Assembly: GCA_022839785.1 (NCBI GenBank)
Contig: JALHJW010000005.1
Span: 1-64,000, forward strand
Length of the DNA stretch: 64,000 bases
DNA from: Desulfovibrio sp.
GTDB taxonomy: Bacteria > Desulfobacterota > Desulfovibrionia > Desulfovibrionales > Desulfovibrionaceae
Direction: 5' to 3'
In this document: positions 18,444-27,191 of the stretch, piece after piece
How the letters are laid out: every line of letters begins with the position of its first letter
Position numbering within the stretch: position 1 is the stretch's first letter
The notes under the pieces: generated by a model
Database searches by the model: none
What the model saw: the letters and a program-made list of their open reading frames with translations, nothing else
Told to the model about the DNA's origin: nothing
Position numbers and translations under genes: made by a program

Positions 18444-18902
18444 TCAGACGAGCCAGCGCTCGCCCGGATCGGGCAGGAGCCTGACCCGGCCCTCGGCCTC
18501 CAGGGCGCGCGCCGCCTTGACGATGCGGCGGCGGGCCTCCTCCACGTCCTGGGCGCGCTGCGGCCCCATGGCGTCGGCGTCCTCGCGCAGCATGGCGCGC
18601 ATGCGTTCCGAAAGTCCGGCCAGGACGGCCTCGCGGTTTTTTTCGGCCAGGCCGCGCAGGGCCAGGGCCAGGTCGGCCCGGTCCACGGCGCGCAGCACCA
18701 GCGCCAGGTCGCGTGGCGGGAGGCGGCCCAGGTCCTCGAAGGTGAACATGCGTTCGCGCACCAGCCGGGCCAGGGCCGGGTCGTGCGCCTCGATCTCGGC
18801 CAGGGCCGCGTCGCGCGTGGCCGCGTCCATCTGGGCCAGGATGGCGGCCGCCGCCCCCGGGCCGCCCGGGCCCCTGGCCAGTGCGACGAATCGTCCGCCC
18901 AT
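18444..18902 (-). CDS. FliG C-terminal-domain-only protein
   Basis: 152 residues against about 330 for full FliG. It covers the end of the middle domain (GGPGAAAAILAQMD), the linker motif MFTFEDL (FliG MFxFEDL) and the whole torque domain. Aligned with E. coli FliG, the five stator-facing charges are kept: K264 as R83, R281 as R100, D288/D289 as E107/D108 and R297 as R116 (GPQR). The FliF- and FliM-binding N-terminal part is missing. AGGAGG precedes the ATG, so it is an intact gene rather than a fragment. It lies 37 bases after the DUF4150 stop on the same strand and ends 11 bases from the convergent PilZ gene. Confidence 0.82.
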   Translation of the reverse strand: MGGRFVALARGPGGPGAAAAILAQMDAATRDAALAEIEAHDPALARLVRERMFTFEDLGRLPPRDLALVLRAVDRADLALALRGLAEKNREAVLAGLSERMRAMLREDADAMGPQRAQDVEEARRRIVKAARALEAEGRVRLLPDPGERWLV

Positions 18903-18939
18903 CGACGCCTCCTGGGCTACGCTGCGCGAAACCGCCCGC

Positions 18940-19344
18940 TCAGCCCAGGGCCAGGACCGTGAACTGGCTGGGCACGATGCAGTTGCCCGGCGCGTTGGGC
19001 AGCACCTCCAAGGCGTTGCAGCCCGCGATGCTGGTCAGGCGCTGCACGGGCAGGCCGTCCGCGAGGACGGTCTCGCTGCCCAGTATCCACATGGTCTCGC
19101 CGGAGATGAGGTGCGAGACAACGCCCAGCAGCACGCCCGCCTCGTCGCCCTCGGAGAGGCAGATGTCGGACAGCTCGTTGAGCGTGGGCATGCAGTCGCC
19201 GAGCACGTTCATGGCCGCGTCCGGGGCCATGATGGATTCGGAGACGTTGGGATAGGGCACGGGAACGGGCGCGGGGCCCACGGGCGTCAGGCAGACGTCC
19301 GGGAAGCCCATGGTCATTCCATCGCCCATGGTCAGCATGAACAT
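18940..19344 (-). CDS. DUF4150 PAAR-like protein (T6SS spike tip)
   Basis: 134 residues. It matches the PAAR-like DUF4150 family: short N-terminus MGDGMTMGFPDVCLTPVG, the P-P-x-P-Y-P-N segment (VPVPYPNVSES), and glycine-turn strands ending in GNCIVPSQFTVLAL. Such proteins cap the VgrG spike. There is no C-terminal toxin extension, so any effector is probably a separate protein. GGAGGAGG precedes the ATG. It is the last recognisable T6SS gene of the row. Confidence 0.88.
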   Translation of the reverse strand: MFMLTMGDGMTMGFPDVCLTPVGPAPVPVPYPNVSESIMAPDAAMNVLGDCMPTLNELSDICLSEGDEAGVLLGVVSHLISGETMWILGSETVLADGLPVQRLTSIAGCNALEVLPNAPGNCIVPSQFTVLALG

Positions 19345-19365
19345 ATCGTGTCCTCCTCCCGCGCG

Positions 19366-19989
19366 TCAGGCCAGATGGATCTGGTCCGCGTCGATCTTCA
19401 CGCTCTTCTCGGCCGACTGCACGATGGTCTCGGCCTGCACCACGTGCGACTCCGTGGCCAGGGTGCGCACCGATCCCGCCTGGGTTTCGTCGTGTTCCTT
19501 CACGAAACGCACGCTGCTGCCCAGGCGGGCCACGAAGCGCTCGAAGGCCGTCTCCACCCTGGCCCCGGCCGCGCGCACACGCTGCACGAGCAGGGAAAGG
19601 AGCCCCGCGTCGCAGGCGATGTCGGCCGCCCGCACCGCGATGCTGCCCGCCTCGATCCGCGTCTCCACCCCGTGCAGGCCGAGCGTCCCGGCGGCGACCA
19701 GCGACGCGTCCCCGCCGGATTCGAGGCGAAGCCCGTCCGGGAAGGCCAGCCGCGCGGGGCCTTCGCCCGCGCGTTCGAGCACCGAAAGCACATAACGCCG
19801 ACCGTCGGGCAGGCTGGTGAGCAGCACCTCGTCCCCGGTCTCGGGCGCGAGCAGGCATGCGGCCGCGGGGACGGCCCGCCGCGGTCCCGCCCCGGCGTCC
19901 ACGAGGAGCCCGTTCGCGTCCACGCGCAGGACGCGCCCGGTTTCAAGAGCCGTCTCGCCAAAGGCCAATTGCCGTGCCGGATGTCCCAT
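19366..19989 (-). CDS. DUF3540 protein, T6SS-associated
   Basis: 207 residues. The start ETALETGRVLRVDANGLLVD and the later VRTLATESHVVQAETIVQSA with the ending KIDADQIHLA are typical of DUF3540. This family of unknown function co-occurs with DUF2169, DUF4150 and pentapeptide proteins at T6SS loci. The repetitive beta-rich body (RLESGGDASLVAAGTLGLHG) resembles the gp5/VgrG beta-helix, which suggests a spike-associated adaptor (inference). GGAGG precedes the ATG. Confidence 0.85.
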   Translation of the reverse strand: MGHPARQLAFGETALETGRVLRVDANGLLVDAGAGPRRAVPAAACLLAPETGDEVLLTSLPDGRRYVLSVLERAGEGPARLAFPDGLRLESGGDASLVAAGTLGLHGVETRIEAGSIAVRAADIACDAGLLSLLVQRVRAAGARVETAFERFVARLGSSVRFVKEHDETQAGSVRTLATESHVVQAETIVQSAEKSVKIDADQIHLA

Positions 19990-20011
19990 GACGTCCTCCA
20001 GATCGTATGGC

Positions 20012-21058
20012 TCAGGCCCAGTCCTCGGACCTGGCCCGTTCCGCGTCGTCGCCCCTGGCCAGCGCCTTGTCCGCGCCGTCCCAGATGGCGTCCCTGTCCG
20101 TGACCCTGTGCAGCAGGGCCCCGGTGAAATCGCTCCTGCCGAAATAGCCCGCCGAGAGGTCGGCGTGGGAGAGGTCCGCTCCGCTGAAATTCGCGTCCGA
20201 GGCCTTGGCCCCCGCGAGCCGGGCGCCGGCCATGCGCGCCTGCGTGAGGTTCGCCCCGGAAAAATCGGCCCCGGAGGCGTCGGCCTCCATGAGCATGGCC
20301 TTGACGAGGTTGGCGTCGGCCAGGTTGGCCCCGGTGAGGTTGGCCTTGGCGAAGAGGCACTGCACGGCCCTGGCCCCGGAAAGATCCGCTCCCGAGAGAT
20401 CGGCGGACATGAAGTTCGACCAGGCCAGGTCCGCTCCCCTGAACGAGGCCCCGCCCAGCTTGGCCCCGCCCGCCTGAACCATGCGGAAGGTCATGCCGGA
20501 AAAGTCCTGGCCCGAGAGGTCCGCGTCGCGCAGGAAGGTGCGCTCCAGGCGCGCGCCCGTGAAGATCGCGCCGGTCAGGTCCGCGCCCTTGAGGATGGTG
20601 CGCGAGAGGTCGGCGTCCGTGAAGTCCGCGCCCGCGAGGTTCGCGTCCGAGAGCAGGGTGCGGGGCAGGGCGGCCCCGGCCAGCACCGCCTCGGCCATGG
20701 CGCAGCGCTCCATGAGGCAGCGGTCCAGGTATGCCTCGGAGAGGTCCGCGCCCGAGAGGTCCGAGCCGTTCAGGACCACGCGCGAGAGCCTGGCCTTGGT
20801 CAGCCGCGCCCCGGTCAGGCGCATGGAGCGCCAGACCGTCCGGTCCAGCGCGATGCCCGAGAGGTCCGCGCCGGAGAAGTCGCAGTCCTTGAACCCCGTT
20901 CGTCCCACGATGGCGCCCGAAAGGGTCGCGCCGGTGAACGAACAGCGCTCGAACCACCCGCCCGTGAGATCGGCCCCGGAGAGGTCGATGCCCGAGAGGT
21001 CGGCGTCCTCGATGAACTCGTCGGCCCGGATGGCGGCCAGGACCTCCTCGCGCCTCAT
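20012..21058 (-). CDS. Pentapeptide-repeat protein, T6SS-associated
   Basis: 348 residues made almost entirely of A(D/N)LxG/S-type pentapeptide repeats (SGADLSGIALDRT, LTGANLADANLVKA), predicted to fold into a right-handed quadrilateral beta-helix. The N-terminal ~20 residues and the last ~30 (DAIWDGADKALARGDDAE) are non-repeat. The ATG at 21058 overlaps the stop of the upstream gene (ATGA), so the two are translationally coupled. The function is unknown; a cargo-adaptor or spike-associated role is inferred from context. Confidence 0.88.
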   Translation of the reverse strand: MRREEVLAAIRADEFIEDADLSGIDLSGADLTGGWFERCSFTGATLSGAIVGRTGFKDCDFSGADLSGIALDRTVWRSMRLTGARLTKARLSRVVLNGSDLSGADLSEAYLDRCLMERCAMAEAVLAGAALPRTLLSDANLAGADFTDADLSRTILKGADLTGAIFTGARLERTFLRDADLSGQDFSGMTFRMVQAGGAKLGGASFRGADLAWSNFMSADLSGADLSGARAVQCLFAKANLTGANLADANLVKAMLMEADASGADFSGANLTQARMAGARLAGAKASDANFSGADLSHADLSAGYFGRSDFTGALLHRVTDRDAIWDGADKALARGDDAERARSEDWA

Positions 21059-24000
21059 AGGATCATGCCCTCCCGCCGCATGGCCTCCTCGTGCGTCTCG
21101 ATCAGGCTCATGCGCAGGTTCGCGCCCTGCAGCCGGGTCCGGTTGAACACGGCCTTGTAGAAGTCCACGGCGTAGAGGTTGGCCGCCGTGAGGTCGGCGT
21201 CGAGCAGCCGCGACTTGCGCAGGGAGCCGCCGTGCAGGTTCAGGCGCGCGAGGTTCGCGCCCGAGAGGTCGGACTTGCGGATGCGCGCCCTGTGCGCTGT
21301 GCAGCCGGACAGGGTGCTGCCCGAGAGGTCGCAGGCGTTGATGGCGGCGCCGCGCAGGCTGCAGGCGTCGAAGCTCGCGCGGGGCAGGGAGGATTCGCGC
21401 AGGCTCGCGCGGGACAGGTCGCAGCCCGCGAAGGAGACGCCCGGGAAGGCGCTGCCGCGCAGCAGGCGCAGGTTGGCGCAGTCCGCGTTGGAGAAGCGCA
21501 CCGCCTCGCCCGTGCAACCGGAGAAGAGCGTGGAAGCAAGCCTGCCTCCCGCGAAGGAGACGTTGCTGAAGGCCGTGCGGTCGAAGGCGCAGCGCTCGAA
21601 CGTCGTCTCCTCGAAGCGGGTCTTGGCCACCTGTCCGCCGCGCATCATGCAGAGCCGGAACGAGGCTCCGTTGCACACCGCCTCGCTGAAGTCGGCGTCA
21701 GCGAATTGCGCCTTGTTGAAGGCGGCCCGGTCGAGGACCGTCTTCACGAAGCGGCACGTGGAGAATTCCACGAACTCGGCGTTCGCCCCGGTGAGGTCCG
21801 CTTCGCTGAAATCGCTCCCTGTGAGCACGGCCTTGTTCAGGTCCACGCCGCGCAGGCTCGCGCCCGTGAAGACTGTTTTCCCGCCGATGGTCTGCGCCAT
21901 CTTCGCGCCGTCGAGTTTGGCGTTCGTGAAGATCGTGCCCCGGATGATGGCCCGGGTGAAGTCGAGCCCCGAAAGATCCTGTCCCGTGAAATCAAGACCC
22001 GAGAGATCCACGCCCGCGAGGCTGCCGCCGGAGGCCTTGAGAGCCAGCACCTTCTCCGGCGTGGCGGCGGGCTTGCCGCCTTCCATGAGCATGGCTCCGG
22101 CCTTCTTCGCGGCCCAGCCGGGCATGGGGTTCGCGGCCTTGGCGCGGGCCGCCTCCAGGCTGGCCATGCCCTCGGCCCGCACCTGGGCCATGCGCGTGGC
22201 CACGCCCTCGTATTCGGCCCTGGACGCGTCGATCTTGGCCTCGCGCTCGGGCGTCAAGGAGCCGGTCTTGGCCAGCCCCTGCTTGGTCTTGTCGAAGGCC
22301 GCCAGCACGTCGGGGTCCGGACCGTCCGCACGCGGAGGCGGGGGCGCGTCCACCAGGGCCGGGTCCTTTCCCTTGGCTATGAGCGCCTGGCGCGCCTCGT
22401 CCATCATCCGCCCGCGCAGGCCGATGGCCTTGTTGCTGGCCGTGATCTGAGCCGTGGCACGCTCCCGGGACGCGGCCACGATGCCCTTCACGTCCACCTT
22501 GGGCACGGCGATGGAAAGCCCCTTCTTGTCCTTGGAGGGCAAGGCCACGCCCGCCGCGTCGGGCAGGGACAGGCCGAGGTCCTTCAAAGGCTCGAGCAGC
22601 CAGTCCCGAATGTCCAGTCCCTTGCGTTTTGCCGCGAAGAGGTGCGGTGCGGAAAACTCCACGGGCCAGACTCGGGGCCTCAGGCCCGGAGCGAGCGCCG
22701 CAAAGGGCTCGGCCAGGGCCTTGGCCGTATCCTCGTCCTTCGCCTCTTCGGGAGAGAGGGGCAGGAGCGCCAGGGGCGCGTTCTTCAGGGTAACGGCCAG
22801 ATCGTCAGGGGCCTTGGCCGCTGGTGATGTGGGGAGGATGACGCTGTAGACGTCGCCCACCTCGGCATAGAGTAGACGGGCGGCCAGGGGATCGGAAGCG
22901 ACCACGGCAGGTCGGCCGTCACCCGCGCCCAGGGCCAGCACGCCCTCGGACGAGCCGGGGACCACGCGTTCGGCGCAGGGCAGGGCGGGGACCGGCTCCC
23001 GCGGACCGACCTGGGCGGGCATGGGCCGCACGGCCAGCCGCACGCAGCGCGCGCCCTGAAAGTGCGGCACGAGCAGGCCCGGGCCGATGCGCAGGCGGCC
23101 GTTCATCTCCTTCGGCAAATCCTCAGGGGCGAGGCCCCATTCGGCCGGATCGAACTCCCGCGCCTCGGCCAGCCAGCCGAGATGCGCCCGGCGCACGTCC
23201 TTGCGCCTGAGCCCCCCGCCGGTGAGCACGGCCAGCCGCGCGGGCTCGGCGAAGAGCGTCTCGCGCGCCTCGGCCAGGAGGTGCAGGGCCGCCGTGGACC
23301 ACAGCTCCTCCTGTTTGGGCAGGGGCCGAAGGGTGGCGGGATCGAAGCCCTTTTCCCGGATGAGGGCGTCGCGCTTGGCGATCTGGGCCGGAGTCAGCCC
23401 CTTGTCCTTGGCCGCCAGCAGCTCCTGCATGGATTCCGCCCGGCGGGCCGCGGCCGCGGCCTGTTTGGCCCCGGATTCCTCGATCAGGGGCAGCAGGGCC
23501 TGCAGCTTTCCCTGCAGGCCGTCGAACATGCGCACGTCGATCTTGGCCAAGTGGCCGTACGTGGCCTTGACCTCGCGCAGTCTGGCCTGGGCATGTTCAA
23601 CCCGGGTCAGGGATTGCTGCACCTGGGCCATGCGGGCTGCCTGGCGCGCCTCGGGGGACGGCGCCGCGTTGGGCGCCTGGCCGAAGGAGGCGTCCAGGGT
23701 CTCGGCCACGTCCTGGGCGATGGTCCGGACCTGCCGCACCGCCTCGTCCACCTTGGCCTTGGCCGCGTCCATGACGCTCTGGTCGATCTCGACCCCGCGC
23801 GACAGGCGGCGCTGCTGCTCGTCGCGGTAGAATTCGACGGGTTTGGGGGCCTCGTCCTGGTCCTCGACCACGACGAAGAGCCGGGCGATGTCCGCGTGCT
23901 CGTCGTCCGCCGTCTCCACGGCGCAGCGGTAGAAGACCGCGCAGCGCTCCTCGGCCGGGAAGAGCCAGACCGTCTCAAGCCGCGTGGCCAACTCCTCGAA

Positions 24001-24840
24001 GCGGGCCTCGTCCGGCTTTTCCGGGTCCGGCGCGCGGGTGACGAAGAGGCGCACCCGCTTCCTGGGCAGGCGTCCCTCCACGACCCGCAGCCTGGGGTGC
24101 ATGCCCTCCGCGGCCACGGCCTCGCCGCCCGCGAAGAAGCCGTCCGGCAGCACCTGCCCTGGCCCGGCCAGATTGAAGAAGCGCATGTCCACGTCGTCGG
24201 GCAGGCCGGGCCAGCGCTCGCGCTTCCACTGCTCGCCGTAGGTTCCGGCCAGCTTCAGGCGGCTGGGCGCGGTCAGCGGCGCGGGGAGGAAGGAGGCCGG
24301 AGCGGGCGCGTCGCTGGGCAGCCCGACGAGCGCGGCCGGGTCCTCCACGTTGGGCAGGGGGCGGACGGTCTCGCCCCAGGGCGCGTCCACCGGCCCCGCG
24401 CCCCTGCCCGCCGGGTTCTCGGCGAAGCCGGGGCCGCCGAAGGCGCGCGACCAGTCCAGGGGCATCTCGGAAAAGGTTCTGGCCGGGCCGGGCGCGAGAC
24501 CGGATGGGCCACGCATCCACTCGCGGTCGCCGAACACGGACAGCTCGCGGAAGAGCGGCCCCACGCGCACGGCCACACGTCCCGCCGGAGCCGGGCCGCT
24601 CGCCGGAAAGCACGAGCCCGCTGCCAGGAACTCGCCGCGCGGCTTGGGGAAGCCCGCGTCGAGCATGGTCCCCTTGGGCAGCCGCCGCTGCGCGCATTGC
24701 CACATCTCCTTCTCGGGCAAGAGCGCGTCCGGCTCGCCCAGGGGGAAGAAGAGGCTCACCGCGGCCTGCAGATACCATGTGCCGCCCAGCCCGAAGACCG
24801 AGAAGAGGAGCCCGTGCTCGACGTCCTTGAGAACCTTCAT
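21055..24840 (-). CDS. DUF2169 / pentapeptide-repeat fusion, T6SS-associated
   Basis: 1261 residues. The N-terminal ~330 residues match DUF2169 (FPKPRGEFLAAGSCFPASG, RVGPLFRELSVFGDREW, MPLDWSRAFGG). DUF2169 proteins are chaperone/adaptor-like partners of T6SS spike cargo. A long helical middle with coiled-coil character (AARMAQVQQSLTRVEHAQA) follows. The final ~300 residues are pentapeptide repeats (LAGVDLSGLDFTGQDLSGLD). Most relatives have only one of these modules, so this is a large fusion. It begins 28 bases after the vgrG stop and overlaps the next pentapeptide gene by four bases. Confidence 0.88.
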   Translation of the reverse strand: MKVLKDVEHGLLFSVFGLGGTWYLQAAVSLFFPLGEPDALLPEKEMWQCAQRRLPKGTMLDAGFPKPRGEFLAAGSCFPASGPAPAGRVAVRVGPLFRELSVFGDREWMRGPSGLAPGPARTFSEMPLDWSRAFGGPGFAENPAGRGAGPVDAPWGETVRPLPNVEDPAALVGLPSDAPAPASFLPAPLTAPSRLKLAGTYGEQWKRERWPGLPDDVDMRFFNLAGPGQVLPDGFFAGGEAVAAEGMHPRLRVVEGRLPRKRVRLFVTRAPDPEKPDEARFEELATRLETVWLFPAEERCAVFYRCAVETADDEHADIARLFVVVEDQDEAPKPVEFYRDEQQRRLSRGVEIDQSVMDAAKAKVDEAVRQVRTIAQDVAETLDASFGQAPNAAPSPEARQAARMAQVQQSLTRVEHAQARLREVKATYGHLAKIDVRMFDGLQGKLQALLPLIEESGAKQAAAAARRAESMQELLAAKDKGLTPAQIAKRDALIREKGFDPATLRPLPKQEELWSTAALHLLAEARETLFAEPARLAVLTGGGLRRKDVRRAHLGWLAEAREFDPAEWGLAPEDLPKEMNGRLRIGPGLLVPHFQGARCVRLAVRPMPAQVGPREPVPALPCAERVVPGSSEGVLALGAGDGRPAVVASDPLAARLLYAEVGDVYSVILPTSPAAKAPDDLAVTLKNAPLALLPLSPEEAKDEDTAKALAEPFAALAPGLRPRVWPVEFSAPHLFAAKRKGLDIRDWLLEPLKDLGLSLPDAAGVALPSKDKKGLSIAVPKVDVKGIVAASRERATAQITASNKAIGLRGRMMDEARQALIAKGKDPALVDAPPPPRADGPDPDVLAAFDKTKQGLAKTGSLTPEREAKIDASRAEYEGVATRMAQVRAEGMASLEAARAKAANPMPGWAAKKAGAMLMEGGKPAATPEKVLALKASGGSLAGVDLSGLDFTGQDLSGLDFTRAIIRGTIFTNAKLDGAKMAQTIGGKTVFTGASLRGVDLNKAVLTGSDFSEADLTGANAEFVEFSTCRFVKTVLDRAAFNKAQFADADFSEAVCNGASFRLCMMRGGQVAKTRFEETTFERCAFDRTAFSNVSFAGGRLASTLFSGCTGEAVRFSNADCANLRLLRGSAFPGVSFAGCDLSRASLRESSLPRASFDACSLRGAAINACDLSGSTLSGCTAHRARIRKSDLSGANLARLNLHGGSLRKSRLLDADLTAANLYAVDFYKAVFNRTRLQGANLRMSLIETHEEAMRREGMIL

Positions 24841-24868
24841 GCCTTTCCCGTAACGACCTGTTTTCGTT

Positions 24869-27112
24869 CTACATGAAGATGATGGTCGTGGAGATGACGA
24901 TCTTGGTTTCGCTGATGGAGGTCATGGCGTCGCACAGGACGTCGATGGTTTCGGCCAATTCCGTCTTGGCCTCGCCGATGTGCGTCTCCACCTGCGCGAT
25001 CTTTTCCTCCATGTCCACGATCTTGGTGTATTGGTCGAGCACCTCGAGCTTGGTGTTCACGATCGCGGTGGCGTCCTCCCGGATCAAGGTGTGGACTTGT
25101 TCCACGCTGGTCTTCGTATCGATGACCCTGGTCAGATTCTCGGTCACCTGGGTCTTGGCGTTGGTGACCTCGGTGTGCGTGGCGTAGGTGCGCAGGCAGG
25201 TGACGATGTCCTGCTGGCTGCTCACCAGCGTCTTGATGCTCTCCACGTGGGCCTGGTTCTCGTTCAGCCACTCCTCCATCTTCTCCGCGCCGGTCTTGTT
25301 GTGGAAGGGGTGCCACTTCTTCTCGCCGCCGATGAGCAGCGAGGTGGCGAGCCCCAGGACCGACTCGTTGGAAAAGATCTCCACCCATTCCAGCCAGCCG
25401 CCGAAATAGTTTTCCAGCGTCAGCCCCACCACCGTCTCGGTCATCTCCCCCAGGATGATCTTGTTCTCGGCCGAGGCCTGGACCTGCAGCCCGCTCTTCG
25501 AATACAGCCTCACCCCGTATTCGCCGTCCTCGTCGATGGAGTCGCCGTCATCGCCCGAGGGATCGTTGTGCGAGCCCAGGCGCAGGAAGGTCCCGGCCGT
25601 GGGGGTGTGCAGCAGGATGCGCTGGTTGCCGTCCAGGTCCTCCATGTGGATCTTGTTGCCGCCGCCCGTGGTCATCTTGACCATGGTCTGGTCCGCGTCG
25701 GTCACGGGGCTGGGCGTCTCGGGGTTGGGGATGGCCCCGGCGATGACCGGGCGGTCGGGATCGCCGTCGATGAACGAGAGCAGGACTTCCGTGCCCTTGT
25801 GCAGGGGCGCGTGCATGCCCATGCCCGGGCCGGCGTAGGGCTGCATCATGCGCAGGTAGGCCGAGGCCTTGCCGCCGCTGCGGCCCGAGAGGTCGAAGGG
25901 CAGGATGACCTTGTAGCGGCCCTGGCTGTCCAGCTCCGCGTACTGGCCCGTGCCCGCGGCGTCGATCTTGGCCGAGAGCGTGCCGTGGATGCGCGGCCGC
26001 TCCGTCGCGCGCTCGGGCCGGAACTGCGCGGCCGCCGGGATGCACTCGAAGGAGTTGCGGTAGAACAGGTTGTCCTGCTCGGACAGCCCGCCCACGCCCA
26101 GGCCCGAGAGCAGATAGCGCTCCTGGCTGCCCTCGTGGCGCACGGAGACGGTCAGGTAGCGCTGGTTGAAGTCCCTGCGGTAGTGGCGGTCCAGGTCGAA
26201 GACGTAGCCCGGCCGCACCGCCGGGACGTTGGACAGGCCGTGGAAGACCTGCTCGCGGCAGGCGTATTCCTCGGCCCGCACCTGGGCCAGGCGGTTGCCC
26301 TCGGCGACGTCCAGGAAGTGCTCGCCGTAGAGGTAGATCTCGCCCCGTCCCTTGTCCGCCACCGTGGCCCGGCCCGTGAGGTCCAGGCCCGGCTTCTCGT
26401 AGTTGTAGTCCTTGAGCAGCAGGTTTCTGGGCATGGGCGTGCGCCTGAGCGCGAAGGACTTGATCACCTCGTCGGCCTGGGCCGCGTCCAGCCCCGTGGG
26501 CGGCGCGTAGTGGAAGGTCTCGTGGCCGGGCATGGCGGTGTGGGCGATGAGCGTGTCCGAGGCGATCATCTTCTCGCCCTGTTCGCCCTGCTCGAACCAG
26601 TAGTACGCGCCGTCGCGCTCCATCCAGCGCGAGACGAAGCCGAAGTGCGACTCGCCGTACTGGCAGAGGTAGTCCCAGGTGGGGTACTGGCCCTTCAGCC
26701 GGAACTCGAAGTCCAGGCCCTGCGAGAGGCCGCCGTCCGAGAGCACGTCGGAGAGGAACTGGTCCAGCTTCTTGTTCAGGAAGACTTGGTTGTGGTGGGT
26801 CAGGGTCAGCCACCACAGCTTGGGCCGCAGCCGGGCGCGGTAGAAGACCCAGGAGTCGGCCTGGTGCATCTGCTCGAAGGAGGCCAGGATGCCGTGGAAG
26901 GGCAGGTCGCCCTGCCTGCCCTTGATGGTGAAGGTGGCCGGGCTCTGCAGGATGGCCTCCAGGTCCAGGTCGGCCTTGTCCGAGACGAGCAGGATCTCGA
27001 AGTCGTAGAGCCGCGACAGCCCCTCCTCGCCCTGGAAGCGGACCACGACGAAGGCGTCCTTGGCCACGGCCTGGCTCTGGAACTGGAACGCGTACTCGGA
27101 AAGCTGGGGCAT
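24869..27112 (-). CDS. vgrG: T6SS spike protein VgrG (TssI)
   Basis: 747 residues. The gp27-like part begins with FVVVRFQGEEGLSRLYDFEI and contains the YGESHFGFVSRWMERDGAYY motif. The gp5/OB region contains ARVILPFDLSG-type sequence (KVILPFDLSGRSGGKASAY) and GMGMHAPLHKGTEVLLSFID. The diagnostic GGGNKIHMEDLDGNQRILLH leads to the needle. The last ~130 residues (from about 615) are a Thr/Val/Ile/Glu-rich predicted coiled coil encoded by AT-richer DNA. It punctures the target and carries cargo. GAGGAGG precedes the ATG. A 79-bp gap separates it from the AMIN gene. Confidence 0.96.
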   Translation of the reverse strand: MPQLSEYAFQFQSQAVAKDAFVVVRFQGEEGLSRLYDFEILLVSDKADLDLEAILQSPATFTIKGRQGDLPFHGILASFEQMHQADSWVFYRARLRPKLWWLTLTHHNQVFLNKKLDQFLSDVLSDGGLSQGLDFEFRLKGQYPTWDYLCQYGESHFGFVSRWMERDGAYYWFEQGEQGEKMIASDTLIAHTAMPGHETFHYAPPTGLDAAQADEVIKSFALRRTPMPRNLLLKDYNYEKPGLDLTGRATVADKGRGEIYLYGEHFLDVAEGNRLAQVRAEEYACREQVFHGLSNVPAVRPGYVFDLDRHYRRDFNQRYLTVSVRHEGSQERYLLSGLGVGGLSEQDNLFYRNSFECIPAAAQFRPERATERPRIHGTLSAKIDAAGTGQYAELDSQGRYKVILPFDLSGRSGGKASAYLRMMQPYAGPGMGMHAPLHKGTEVLLSFIDGDPDRPVIAGAIPNPETPSPVTDADQTMVKMTTGGGNKIHMEDLDGNQRILLHTPTAGTFLRLGSHNDPSGDDGDSIDEDGEYGVRLYSKSGLQVQASAENKIILGEMTETVVGLTLENYFGGWLEWVEIFSNESVLGLATSLLIGGEKKWHPFHNKTGAEKMEEWLNENQAHVESIKTLVSSQQDIVTCLRTYATHTEVTNAKTQVTENLTRVIDTKTSVEQVHTLIREDATAIVNTKLEVLDQYTKIVDMEEKIAQVETHIGEAKTELAETIDVLCDAMTSISETKIVISTTIIFM

Positions 27113-27191
27113 GGCGTCCTCCTCGGGGACTCTCTGCCGCCGCGACGCATGCCCGTGTGCTCATGCGTCCGGCCGGTGCGCCGCGCTGCGC

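Noticed and set aside
21059..21676. N-terminal extension of the pentapeptide protein
   Set aside because: It overlaps the upstream fusion gene in another frame and lacks repeats; the ATGA junction at 21055-21058 gives a natural start.
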